NCBI GenBank assembly: GCA_000310025.1
Contig: FN649733.1
Coordinates: 1,668,402 to 1,693,586 of the forward strand
Length of the DNA stretch: 25,185 bases
Direction: 5' to 3'
From: Ectocarpus siliculosus
Lineage: Eukaryota > Sar > Phaeophyceae > Ectocarpales > Ectocarpaceae
Shown here: positions 8,561 to 19,700 of the stretch, piece by piece
Layout of the letters: each line of letters opens with the position of its first letter
Numbering within the stretch: position 1 is the stretch's first letter
Position numbers and translations under genes: made by a program
Notes under the pieces: generated by a model
What the model was told of the DNA's origin: nothing
Databases searched by the model: none
Seen by the model: only the letters and a program-made list of their open reading frames with translations

Positions 8561-10613
8561 TTCCATTTCCTCTCAAGCCGTCGCTGCTGGTTAGCTGGAG
8601 TGACACGTACAACATCTCCGCCCTCTTCGAGAGCATCAAACGAGCTCGAACCACACGTCCAATCTCTACCTCAAACTCACCCTACTTCTTCGTCTACATA
8701 TTTTCCATCACATTCCGTCGCCTGCTCTTTGGGTAGCGGGGGGCCAATCCTTGCCCGGGAGCAAAGAAAATTACCGGCAAGATGCGGCGGAATAAACTTC
8801 CGCGGGGGTGTGTCCTGCACCTGTCGTTGACAAAAGCTAGACTAGATATATTAATGTAGACACACAACCTTCCCGGCATAAAAGGGTGTGTGGAACTTCC
8901 GATCTGAATGTGTCATGTATTGGTTTTGTCTTGTGCTGGAGGACGACATTGACATGACCGCGCATGTATGTTCGGGAAAGATCAGAACAAAACGGTCTGA
9001 GCGCTCCTGGAGGCTGCTCTTGTTGCAGTTGAGAACATGCCTGCCATGATGTCTAACGGATAGTGTGGAAGTATACCCCAGCACGTAAAAACAGAGGCTG
9101 ACGCCCCCCTACGCGTGTAGTCGAGTGCGAGAGCTCAGACAACAACCACAACAGCATCTACCTCGCAGAAGATTTGGTGAAGTTGAATTTTAAGGTAATA
9201 ACTATGTGCACAAGGCGCGACCAAGATTCGGACAGATACTGCACAGACGTTACATCGACGGTAGTCCAGGCAGGACGATGATGGCAGTATCGCCACGGGA
9301 TGGTAATTAATCCTCGTAACACAGAGATGTAACAACAAGAGTGAAGTTGATCACATCACGAGGCACGACATGTAGACGAGCTACCGAGCTTCACGAGCAG
9401 AAATAATTCCTCCGCGCATGCGTTACAACTCAACCGGCACTTAACGGGCCGACTGCTCACTGCTTGGGTGGCATGTGTCATTAAGGAATGATAAATACAC
9501 ACACAGAAAGGCATGTACATGGTCCAGAGCATGAGCAGCACAAGCCCCATCAGCTTGGATGAGTACATCAACACTTGCGATCAGATATTTATCCGTACAG
9601 CAGCAACAAAGTCCACGGTATATTTGCTAGCGATCGACAGCTGTAGACAGCAGTGAGAAACCTCTCGACTCTTCACAAGTATTTTCTCTCCATCAAAACA
9701 GTCACACGACACATGTGTATGTAGCGTATTATACGCCAGACCCGTTTCCAATTTCGGACGTGTTCCTTGACGAGGCCCACCTGCTCGACCCCTCTTCCTT
9801 TACGTAAAAGATAGGTGATCCCCGCATGTATCTCAAGGAGTATGAACTTCACAAACATGGCGGGCGCACACATATCCCAACCTCACCTCTCTGGACCAGT
9901 TATTTCCTCACATCGCCCCGCACCCGCTATCGATCGATATTTTGTTGCAGAGAAGAAAACGGGCTCTTGCCTACTCCGCACCAAATAAAGGGGGTAGCGG
10001 ACCTCGCTCCTGCCGGCGTGTACGAGCAATGGCAGGTAGCAGAGCTCCAGAGCTCCAGAGAGAGTGAAAGAGAAGGAAGGGTTGTGTGTGAGTTCAACTC
10101 ATTCTTTCATAGCCTCGTCGCTGCATTTGACCGCTTCACGCCCGACTTTCTTTTTTGTGTGTATTCGCCCCATTTGTTCTGGTGCCACGAACCTGTCGGT
10201 GTACTTGCAGTAGGAATGTTCGACGAAAAGTGCATCATCACAGGGGTTGCCACCGCGGGGGCATTTTTATTGTACTGCTGTTGGCGGCTGAGCTAAATTC
10301 GTTGTGCTGCGCGCCGTTTCTCTTACTCTTATCATCACTCTGAGAGCTGGTTATTTCGTGTGATGAGACTGATAGGCCAGGCTGCCGTTGTCTAACCCTT
10401 GGCGATTCGGTGGTTGGTCATCCTAACATCAAGAGTCGTTCGGATCGCTGCCCAGTCCTCCTCCTGCCTCCCGACACCTCCAGGTAGAAAAAAAAACTTC
10501 GGTGATCACAGCAGCAACAAGAGCAACCAGTGCCCGCTGGCTCAAGAAACGTCAATTTTGAGCAAGACTCAAAATCCTTGCAGGGGTCTTAAAAGATTAA
10601 CCAACAGGCCACA

Positions 10614-10817
10614 ATGTCAAGCTACCACATGGGAAGTAGGAGAAGCGTGGTGTCGGCCGCTGTGCCAAAAGTATATTACGAACAGATGCTTAATTTACTG
10701 CCGGAGCCTCGTTCCTGTGAAGATATTGCTACAAACGAAGGTATTGCTACTAACGAGCGGGCTTGGCCAGCACTTGCTATAACCCTGCACAACCAAGAGG
10801 GCTCAAGGGCATTTTAA
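10614..10817 (+). CDS. Small ORF of 67 codons with an internal DIATNE/GIATNE repeat, unknown
   Basis: ATG at 10614 (context CACAATGTC) to TAA. It encodes a hydrophilic peptide with two near-identical hexapeptides in tandem, DIATNE and GIATNE, from an imperfect 18-nt DNA duplication at about 10721-10757. No family is recognised, and the length could occur by chance. Confidence 0.12.
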   Translation: MSSYHMGSRRSVVSAAVPKVYYEQMLNLLPEPRSCEDIATNEGIATNERAWPALAITLHNQEGSRAF

Positions 10818-11774
10818 CCCTTGCGAAGGAACTGGGGGGGCAAGACCAAACTGCATGAAGACCGACATGCACGAAGCGAAAACGGGTGTCCCAGGGACAA
10901 GTCTAAACAACCACAACCAGTGGGAAGCTCACGTTCAACCGATACAAAAACATAGTAAAAAAGGAACACCGCGCCAAATAAATAAACCTGAAGAAGCTAT
11001 CCTCGCACCCCGTGCATCAAGTAAACGCGATAGAATCAAATCAAGTGCAACAAGTTACACGAGAGCGCTTGCAACAGCATGCGCGGGGCCTATGAATATT
11101 AACATTTTACACAAACAAGAGAAGCGGACCCCACACGAAGTAACCACGCAGTGTCACATAAGACTCTTTACAAGCACGTGTGCTAACAATGTCCGCGTGC
11201 CAACCCAAACCAACCACGCCAAAAGGGTACAGTAAAATTATCACCGACAACCACGGGACGACGACGCTTGACACCAACCGCCAAACAATGGTCGGTGAGC
11301 CATACTAACTGGACATAGGGACCCACTGCCTACCTACCCTCTCTCGTGTCGGCAAGAGTGGTGTCGAGGAGCACTAGACCACCGAACTACGTGCGAGAGC
11401 ACGAAACGCGTAGAGCGACAAGCACATCACCGAACACTCGCCGCTTCTGGCGCAGGCCGCCATTCAATCGCACGCGTCGTCCAAGGAGCTCAACAAACAA
11501 CCAAGGGTTCCACGTTCATCCCCGCCTCCCAACACCACCACGGCTGCAGGAAAAAAAAACGTCACCGGTTGAAGCCCACCGACCATCACGAACAAAGTTA
11601 CGCTCAGCTCCGATCCAAACGAGCAACCTCCACGGCAGTTCAAAAGCTCAAAGTAGTCCCGTTCTCACGCCCCCCACCGTAGCCCATGCCGATCCAACTC
11701 TTTGGGTGTGAACTGTACCTGCGGCCTCTTGTCGGTTGCTCTGGCTGATGCCGACGCTGCCGTCGCCGTCGCCG

Positions 11775-12335
11775 CTACAACTGCGGCCGAGTTTTCTCGG
11801 ACTCAAGCCGTTCGGATGAAACTCCGTCTCTGCCGGTACCCCCGCCCTCCTCGACCGCCGCCACGATATCGTCGCCAGCGGCTCTATCGTCGTCCTTGCT
11901 CCAGCTCGTGGGGAAGTCGCCGCCCCCGCTCCCCACCCCCGGGAAATGCCTCCGGTGCTTGACGGGTGATCCCCCACCCCCACCGTTGACGCCGCCTCCG
12001 CGGCTGTTGCACTCCACCTCTTTGTCGTCTCCAAACGCGGGGCCGGACGTCTTCCTGCCTAGCAACGGAGTGCCCTTCCTCTTTCCAAGGCGATGATGAT
12101 GACCGGGATTCGTTCCCGCCCCTCCTGCCGACGACGGCGCCGAAGCCGAAGCCATATCCGACGGCGGCGAGCAAGACGGGGCCGGGGCGGACGGGGGGGA
12201 GGAGGAGGCAGGCAAGAAGTGTTCGCGGGCCGCCCCGGGCACGGCCACGTTGCCGGCTTGCGCCACGGCGGCTCCTCCTCTGGGTTGGTCGAAAAAAGTC
12301 AAGGCGCACAGCAGTAAAGTGGACAGCGGGCCCAT
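11775..12335 (-). CDS. Orphan exon-like ORF with N-terminal signal peptide, unknown
   Basis: ATG at 12335 opens a frame of 186 codons. Residues 1-27 (MGPLSTLLLCALTFF then DQPRGGAAVAQA) look like a cleavable signal peptide. The rest is low-complexity, rich in Ser, Pro, Gly and Ala, with a basic HHHRLGKRKG patch. The last in-frame codons end at TAG, so a donor would lie before 11775. The next exon was not found, although a perfect CAG|GTACAG donor lies just beyond, in a different frame. It may be the first exon of a secreted or membrane protein on the minus strand whose downstream exons fall in 7-11.7 kb. It does not appear to join the 7TM-RGS gene, which has its own ATG. All frames are fairly open here. 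Confidence 0.3.
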   Translation of the reverse strand: MGPLSTLLLCALTFFDQPRGGAAVAQAGNVAVPGAAREHFLPASSSPPSAPAPSCSPPSDMASASAPSSAGGAGTNPGHHHRLGKRKGTPLLGRKTSGPAFGDDKEVECNSRGGGVNGGGGGSPVKHRRHFPGVGSGGGDFPTSWSKDDDRAAGDDIVAAVEEGGGTGRDGVSSERLESEKTRPQL

Positions 12336-13483
12336 TAGAAAAAAACACGGGGGGCGAATGTTGCGTCAGGTGTTTGCTTCAGGCTAGAGGAAGTCTGTGG
12401 CGAGAGGGGGTACTCATACTCATAGTCGTGCATGCCGTAGTCGTCAGGCCGTTGGTCTCGCATCCCTAAAAGGCAGGGACGGAGAACACCAGGTGTCCAC
12501 GGGACCAGCGACTCGCTGAATACCTTGCCGGCGTTTCGCGCTTGGTGATGTGCTAGCATGGTTCCAGGGGGGGCTCTCAGGCGCGAAGGGCGGCAAGCCA
12601 GTCGCAGGAACAAGGGGTGTGGAAAAGGGCCAATCGTGGGGATCTGATGTTGCGCTGACGGCAAAGAGGCGACAGAGAGCGACTTCGAACTACAGTAGGC
12701 CTCGGCCCCGGCAATGAATCCATAACCTATGGGCACCACAGAATTCCTCCGTCAACTCGGCGGTGTTGGGCCAAGCTACGGGTCGGTCGAAAGGCTGGTC
12801 TTCCCATCTATTTGAGTGAAATACGTGACGGGGGACGAGGACCTCCGCGGCATATAGATGGGGCGTACCATGGCGTCAACGGCGGAGGATTGTACGTATG
12901 CACATGGAAATGGTGAAAAGGTTTTGTACGTCACATTCACAGGCGCGTTCGAGGCATACTTCTCCTCAATTTTTCCAAAATCTCCCTGAAGCAGGCCCCT
13001 TGCTCTGCTGGGGCCACACCGAAAAAGGAAAGTACAAGCAGCGAAGGTTGTCGTCGACTTGCACCCTCTCCTACACCCAGCGCAGACGGAGACTTAAGCC
13101 GTAGCGCGTGCAACATGCCGTGCGACAGCCACAACGGCTCAGCGATGCGTAGCAGCGTCACGTCGACAAAACCGGGGGACGCGCGGGACGAAGCGTATCC
13201 CTCGCAAGGCCCAGCCCGGCCCGGCCCCACAAAATACCGCCAGCCTCCCTGTGATTACCGAGCGAGAACGGCCCGGTGCCCAACACTCGCAAAGAGCGAA
13301 GCGAGTGGGAGAGGCCCGAGCGACCACCAACAGCGGCGGCGGTACACCTTAAGTGCACCTCCTCGACGCACACGACGACGGCCACGGGGGAGAAGAGAAG
13401 ATAATGCCGCAGCACGCAACCGTCGCGCGCAGCGACAAACAACAAAACACGCGGCGGAATAAACAACGGCTTCGCGCGCACGC
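12336..13483. other. Intergenic, downstream of the transporter gene
   Basis: About 1.1 kb without a supported exon. It holds the 3' flank of the transporter gene and the upstream flank of the orphan signal-peptide ORF. Only short, GC-driven open frames on both strands; no promoter element could be assigned. Confidence 0.5.
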
Positions 13484-13489
13484 TTTATT
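13484..13489 (-). promoter_or_regulatory. Candidate AATAAA polyadenylation signal
   Basis: Minus-strand AATAAA about 100 nt past the TGA that ends the last transporter exon. Position and strand fit a poly(A) signal for that gene and support termination in exon 8 without a further exon. Confidence 0.4.
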
Positions 13490-13588
13490 TTCCGCCCTTT
13501 CTTGTCCACATGTGGACGGAGATCCCCTACGCATAAAAAGGGTAAAATCTCCCCAACGCCTGCCTTGTTGCGAGGACAATTCCCTCTT

Positions 13589-13792
13589 TCACACGCACAA
13601 AACAGCAGCGCAGCATAGACGGACGGAGGAGATCAAGCACGCGCGGTCGCGGACGCACCTGCACGATGCGTATAGCGCCAGCCCGGTGAGCACCAAGCAG
13701 CAGCCGATCTCTCCGATCAGCACCTTGGCGTTGCCGAAGACGCGGAACGCCAGGAGGTGCGAGAACACCGCGCGGCCCACCGAAGAGGCCGC
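13589..13792 (-). CDS. Transporter exon 8 (TM9, TM10, C-terminus)
   Basis: Acceptor GGTCTGTCTCAG, phase 0. Encodes SSVGRAVFSHLLAFRVFG and VLIGEIGCCLVLTGLALYAS, the last two helices, then a Cys/Arg-rich tail to TGA at 13589. A GTGCGT donor at 13658 could instead splice to an unseen exon, but the downstream AATAAA argues for termination here. A second in-phase acceptor at 13840 would insert 16 residues before TM9. Confidence 0.75.
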   Translation of the reverse strand, partial: AASSVGRAVFSHLLAFRVFGNAKVLIGEIGCCLVLTGLALYASCRCVRDRACLISSVRLCCAAVLCV

Positions 13793-14902
13793 CTGAGACA
13801 GACCGACCGAGAAGGCGCACCGAGAGGTCATGGGTTGTTGCTGTTGTTGTTGTTGTTGTTGTTTTCTATATTTCGAAAACCGTTCCGGTCTCCTTTCAGA
13901 GCCTTCTACTCTCCGTACCGGTCCAACTCACGCACAGAGAGCAAGATAGAGAGAAAGAGCGAGCGAGAGAGGGAGAGACAGAGAGAGAGAGATAGAGAGA
14001 GAGGGAGAGACAGAGACAGAGAGAGACAGAGAGAAACAGAGAGAGACAGAGAGACACAGAGAGACACAGAGAGACACACAGAGAGAGAGATAGAGAAAGA
14101 GCGAGAGAGACAGAGAGAGAGAGAGGTCGGTAAATTAAACTAACTTTAGGGTCTGCCCGGCCAATGACAGATTGAATGCATCGAAAAAAAACAAATCTCA
14201 CCAATCCCCGGGCCCCCAGTCGTGCCTGCGCCTGCCACATGGTGCAAACCCCGGCAACTGCGGGGAGCAAGGTCGCCATCGCCGCCAAAATAATCGTGCT
14301 GCCATCTGAAAAATAATTTACGCCACGGACAAAAGAAAAAAAGGCACGAAAACAGAGCGACAAGCACATGGCGAAGTTTAGAGCTCTCCCACACCGATTC
14401 CGAGCACCGCCGCCCGCACTAAATTCCACCCAACCACGCCCCCCGCCCCACTGAAGCATCGAAGGAAACAAACATATTCCTGTACTATCCAGAACTCTTG
14501 TTAAAAGGGGGCACAGGGGATAAGCAGTACACCACAGTGGCGCGTCGGGAACCCTCCTCCTCCCCCGATATCGGTCGTTGATTTTCTCCATCCGGTTTAC
14601 ACTACTGACGACAATCCCCCCGACGATTGCTGCTAAAAAGCGACCAATGTCTTCCCTCACCTTTGAGCAAGAAGGGATCTCCCGCAAAATCGTTGGGGTC
14701 TCCCATGCCCACGTATACCGCCACGGGTACGAGAATTACCGAGGCGTTTCTGTTGGTCACGTACGTCACTCGCCACGCCTCCCTCGGTTCTGGAACCAAA
14801 AAACACAAAAAAAACGGGGACGATTGTCGATTGTCCGTGCAGGTCGACAACAACGACAACAACAACAACAACCACAACAGCAGCAGCAGCAGCAGCAGCA
14901 GG

Positions 14903-14936
<34 letters not shown>

Positions 14937-16725
14937 GGAGCAGCAGCAGCAGCAGCAGCAGGAACAACAACAACAACAACAACAACAACAGCACCATCTA
15001 CACCCACCCGCACGAGCCAGGAGTCGGGTGTACGCGGCCGTCAGCAGGCTGGCCATGACCCCCATCGACGTCCCGTCAGCGAAGGCCTCCGGCGTCTGCG
15101 ACTGAACTCCCAGAGAGAACCCCACCATACACAGCACGCACGGGAGCAGCAGATCCCGGGGCGGCAGCGCTCGGGATCCAACAGCCCTGAAAACAGGCAG
15201 GCAGAAAAACCGACAGATACAGATACCACACAATAGCCGGTTAGCGCGGCCGATGCCAAATCCTCAACACACCCCGTCCCCCGCATACCGTACGCCGCGC
15301 TCGTCTGCAGACGGCACGCAATGCCCCAGGAAGCTCGATGGGCACAGGGGGCCGGGGGGCACGCACGGAGCGCGGGGGGTAGGGTAGACGAATAAACGAC
15401 GTTCGACCTCTAGCCTCGCGCGCTGGTTGGACACGCTACGAAGAACAACCGCTGTCTGGGTTGCGTCAACAAGCGAAGACTTTCGAGCGCAAGCGCAGGA
15501 GCGGGGAAGATACACGAGGGGGAAGAAAACACACCAACGTCGGCGGCAGAGGGCTACGCGCTGTACGACCCCCCCCCCCCTACTAGGTCCTGTTAATAGT
15601 TGTTGGAGCCCGTCCGTCGTACCCAAAAGCCATTCCGGGGACACTTTCGGCTTCTGGCCAGCAACCCAGCAAACCTACTATCCAGAAGCTTTGTGTACGG
15701 ACTAGCCCACAGCCGTGAGAACCCGGGTTCCTCCCTCAACACGGGTTTGGCTTATCCCCATGCCAGCAGGGCGCACGCGCTTGATTGAGTGTAGGGGGAG
15801 ACAACGCCAACCAGAGCCGAGTCTTTGGTGTCGCCCAAGGGGTTGGGTCGGAAGAGTCGGCGTAGGACGAACGTTGTCGACCGGAACCGCGCCCAAACAA
15901 AAACTCTCGGCAATTTCGTGGGAAAAACCGTGCTCTGGATGGTGTACGTCGAGGTTTACTCATTCGGGCGACTAGACGGAGACATCTGCACAACTTGCCG
16001 CGTTATCCGCCAGCGAAAAGAAAACTGGAAAACCCTGTGGGGTTTGTTAGAAACATGATTTGCGGAACAAATACAATACAGCCGTGGGCTCTCAAAAAAC
16101 ACCTGGTATGTGCCCGGCCAATCGACTGGCGCTATGCAGAGGGAACGGCACTATTCAATCTACAGAAATGATTGGTGATTCAGGTTGTGCCCAGCAACTT
16201 CACCGGCGCTATACAGGACCACCGCCGTTGCGCGAAAGGTCTTCTTGAGGATCCACTACTACTGTAAGCTCACCCCATTACGGTGACGAACGGGAGGGTG
16301 AGGGCCCTGGCAACCTGAAAAAAAGAGGCGTTGACGACCCCCAGGCAGGCGTTATCGGCGAAGACGGCCAGGGAGAAGAGCACCGAAGCCAAGCCCTGTT
16401 CTCGGCGCGTTTCAAACGAACGAACGCATGCACGCGCGGCCGACAAAACACGATTGGGGAAGAAAGAAAAGGAAACGATCGCTGGCGTGGGCTCCCTGCC
16501 CTCTCTCGCGACATCCCACCCACCCACCCACCCACCCACAACGCGTGCGAGAGCTTAACGGCGAACGCAAAACAGGCAGAAGCTCGCACAAAGCACACAT
16601 ACAAAAGAGCAACTGGCCTGAGGACAAAGCCTGAAGAATATCGGGGGGCACTCAAACAGTTGGACCAGTACGGTTGTCAGAATTTGCTGAGCGAAGACCG
16701 GAACGGTTAACAACGTGAAGAAGAT

Positions 16726-16763
<38 letters not shown>

Positions 16764-19700
16764 AAATACATTCGTGCACCAAAAAAGCGTCTAAAGCCAG
16801 ACAGCACAGGTAGAACTCTCACCACCGCCTCGGCTCCTCCCCCAAGCAAGCTCTTGGAGTTCCACCCGCCCAAGAGAGCGTTCGGCGGCAGGGCCCGGGC
16901 CATCTCGGTCAGCAGCCCGCTTCGCCATGCCCCCTTCGTGGAGTCCTGGCGATCTCCGAGGGTTCCTAGCGACAGAACCAGCACGAAGCTCACCAAGCAC
17001 TGTGTGTTGCCGTCGTCGTTGTCACCATCCGTCCGAGAGGGGCATCCAGGGAAAAAAAAAAAAAAGCTGGTCGTCATACAAAATGATGGATTCATTTGCT
17101 TACCTACACCGGACTCTCTTTTAGTTTCGGAAGGGCGAGTTTTTCGTGCTCTCTCTCGTAAGGAAACAAACACACAAAAAAAATCAACAGAATTGTGAAC
17201 AAATAACATGCGGCGCCAGAAAAAAAAAGCGTTAAACAAAGTTAAAAAGCACATCTTGGGGGGGGGTTCGCGATCACGGAGATGCAGCTGGGCCGTTTAG
17301 TGCTTCGAAGGACTATAGGATGCTCGTTTCCCGGGGAGGGAAGGCCCTCATCTCATCAGTGAGTTTGCCGCAAAGTTACTTGAGCTGCCGCAAGAGGAGG
17401 GGAAAAAAAGGGCTTATATATATGCAGCTTGGGCTCTGTGGGCAGCTTTCGTTCAACAATACTTCCCCATACCCTTCCCGCAAGCACTACCCCAAGTCTT
17501 GGACTGTTCGTGAAAGCCACCCCCACAAGAGACGCAAGCGGTCATTAATGTTTCTACAATGAACACCCGCGTGTTTCCCCGGCAAATGGGGCCTAGCGGG
17601 AACAACCGAGAGTACATGCGCTTGTCGCACAGAATACTGCTGTATCAGAGAGAAAGAGAACGCGAACCCCTGAATCCGGTACGAGGTGAGCACCATCACA
17701 CAGAGAAAGAACACAAAGGGAGAAAATACACACACAATATGTATAACAAAGACACCCACGCAACGAGCGGCAAAAATACAACGCAACACGTGCCACGGGC
17801 ACTCCTCAAGAGAGGAGACCAAGAGCGACGGTTTCAGGACCAAAGAAAAAAGAAAAAACATATTACATAGGTACATATCTCAACAGAAACAGCGGTGCCG
17901 AACCTGGAACCAAGTGATGAGCACGACGGTGCGAAGGGTCCTGCCTGGACGCGACAGGAGGGCCTTCGTGGCGTACACAGAACACGTGTGCGACGCCCAA
18001 AACGCCACGACGGACAGAAACCTGGAGGCTCTCGACATCGTCCACACTACTTGGCAGGCAGGGTGAAGAGAAAAACAACATTTGAAGACCAAACGCACGG
18101 CGGCGGTACCGAAAAGAGCAACAAACGCGGGCGCACACGACCACAGCAAAGACTTAGGAGGTGCACTGTTTGCGCGACGGGGGTCTGTGTAGAGCCTTGA
18201 TGGGCGGGGGGGGGGGGTGAACACGCGTTCACTGCAGCCGTGGTGTGAACGCCGGGAGAAATCTGTCGTCGGTCGCTTTCGCCAACACAAACCACTTCAT
18301 CGAACAAACAACAACACCCGCAAAGATTGTTGGTTGCTAGAAATATCGTGTGACAGTTGTCAACAAACCGCCGTTGATCACCACCACCACCACGACCACA
18401 ACTACAACAACACCAACACCACCCCAAACAGACCAACAACAACCAATGGACGGAAAAGAGAGCACTCCGTCGATGGGTGTGTGTGTGCGCGCGTTCGGAT
18501 TTTTTCGTCCCATCGGTATATCCTTAGCGTCGGGCTACCCCTTTCGGTTCATGTTTTGCCACACCAGCATTCCGGAGTTACAGTAACAACGCAAACACAC
18601 GACTTTTTTTTTCTTCTGGTCTGCACGTTTGTTTCTGGAGCGTCTGAAATCGTTCTACTTTCAACGCCAAGACGGGTCCGGCAGTCCCTTCCTTCCCGTG
18701 CACTCGCGACAAAATAGCTCATGTGTCTCCCACTCTTCAACTGCAAAGAGTTTACATGCACCCCGGAGATGTCTGAACCCAAAACCTAGAGTCAGAGGAG
18801 CCCTCTGAAGCCACCAGCTGGTCAACCCCATCCTTTCGGAGCGACCGGCGTCGAAATACTGATGGGTGAGACACATGCTGCACTCGTGGCAGCTGGGTGG
18901 TCATCAGATGATCGCACTCGGACGGATGCGAAAAACACTGGGACACCCACAGCACCACCACACACGAAAACCTGGGGCTGGTTGGTTCCCTTAACCCACA
19001 CAGCATCGGCAGGTTGGGCAAGGGGCGGGTCAAAAAGGGGTGGGGTGTGAACATAACCCTGTGCGAGTCTATGTACATCCCAGACACAACAGGAAAACGC
19101 CTCAGCTTTCTAGTGGAACAGTGCAACGGGAAGGCAAGCTCACTGTCGGTCGAGTTATCCCGCATTGGCGCGAACTGCGCCTCTCCCTCCTCCCCAGCAG
19201 CAGCAGGAGCAAGCTCCGCCTCGGCGAACTCGTCCGCGCCCGAAAACCCTAGCACTCCCACCCCGCTCCGGCCACCACCGCTCCGGCCGCCGCCGCCGCC
19301 GCCGTCGCCGCGGAGCAAATCAAGACCGCGAGAACCCGTGTGGGAATCCGGAAACAGCAACCCGTCCGAAGATTCGAACGAGTCCAGGGAGGAGCTTTCC
19401 GGCAACAACCTTCCAACCAATACCGTCCTCTCCGAATGGTTCCCTCCGAGCGGCGCTTCCTGCTGTTGCCCGTTGGTGGCCGTTGGTTGCGACGGTGGCG
19501 GCGGTCGCCTCTGGAGGGAATCTGTCCCCAACACAGAACGCTTCGCAGCACGTGCCGCGTAGCGTTCCGGAGAACGCCGGTTCGCCGTGCTCCTCGTGGA
19601 GAACCGCCCGGTCGAACCTTCCCGCCTGGTCCCTTCGCCGCCGCTGGCGGTTACGAAAAGCCTAGGGGGAACAACGACAACCCCCGCCTCCGCCACGGAA

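Larger units (their letters stand above)
6488..11774. other. Gene-poor region of about 5.3 kb
   Basis: No exon with recognisable homology on either strand. 6488-7300 is the upstream flank of the 7TM-RGS gene. 7300-10850 is lower in GC and holds only short open frames, two of them listed separately. From about 10850 to 11650 the plus strand is rich in A and C and poor in T, so the minus strand is T/G-rich, as in the sense strand of introns elsewhere here. No LTR, terminal inverted repeat, tRNA or rRNA pattern was found by eye. Confidence 0.6.

Noticed and set aside
9356-9873. Two short minus-strand frames, one hydrophobic (KLMGLVLLMLWTMYM) and one basic (VRNWKRVWRIIRYI)
   Set aside because: No family match, no clear splice sites linking them to each other or to the orphan ORF, and lengths expected by chance.
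13934-14126. Possible CRISPR-like array
   Set aside because: No conserved repeat separated by unique spacers; it is an interrupted dinucleotide and hexanucleotide repeat in a eukaryotic intron.
13757-14143. Plus-strand frame with long Arg/Glu repeats
   Set aside because: Produced by the GA/GACA simple repeat; no gene-like sequence outside it.
14578-15105. Plus-strand frame rich in Gln that looks like a poly-Q protein
   Set aside because: It is antisense to transporter exons 5 and 6 and runs through the CAA/CAG repeat in the intron between them. The minus-strand exons have family motifs and matching phases.
17411-17425. TATATATA promoter-like element
   Set aside because: It sits inside a transporter intron with no gene start downstream on either strand.
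18752-19143. Continuation of transporter exon 1 past the GTGAGC donor
   Set aside because: Sequence quality changes at the donor, and exon 2 resumes in the matching phase with TM1.
19365-19385. tRNA B-box-like GTTCGAATC on the minus strand
   Set aside because: It lies inside the transporter exon 1 reading frame (SFESSDG) and no cloverleaf or A-box could be built around it.
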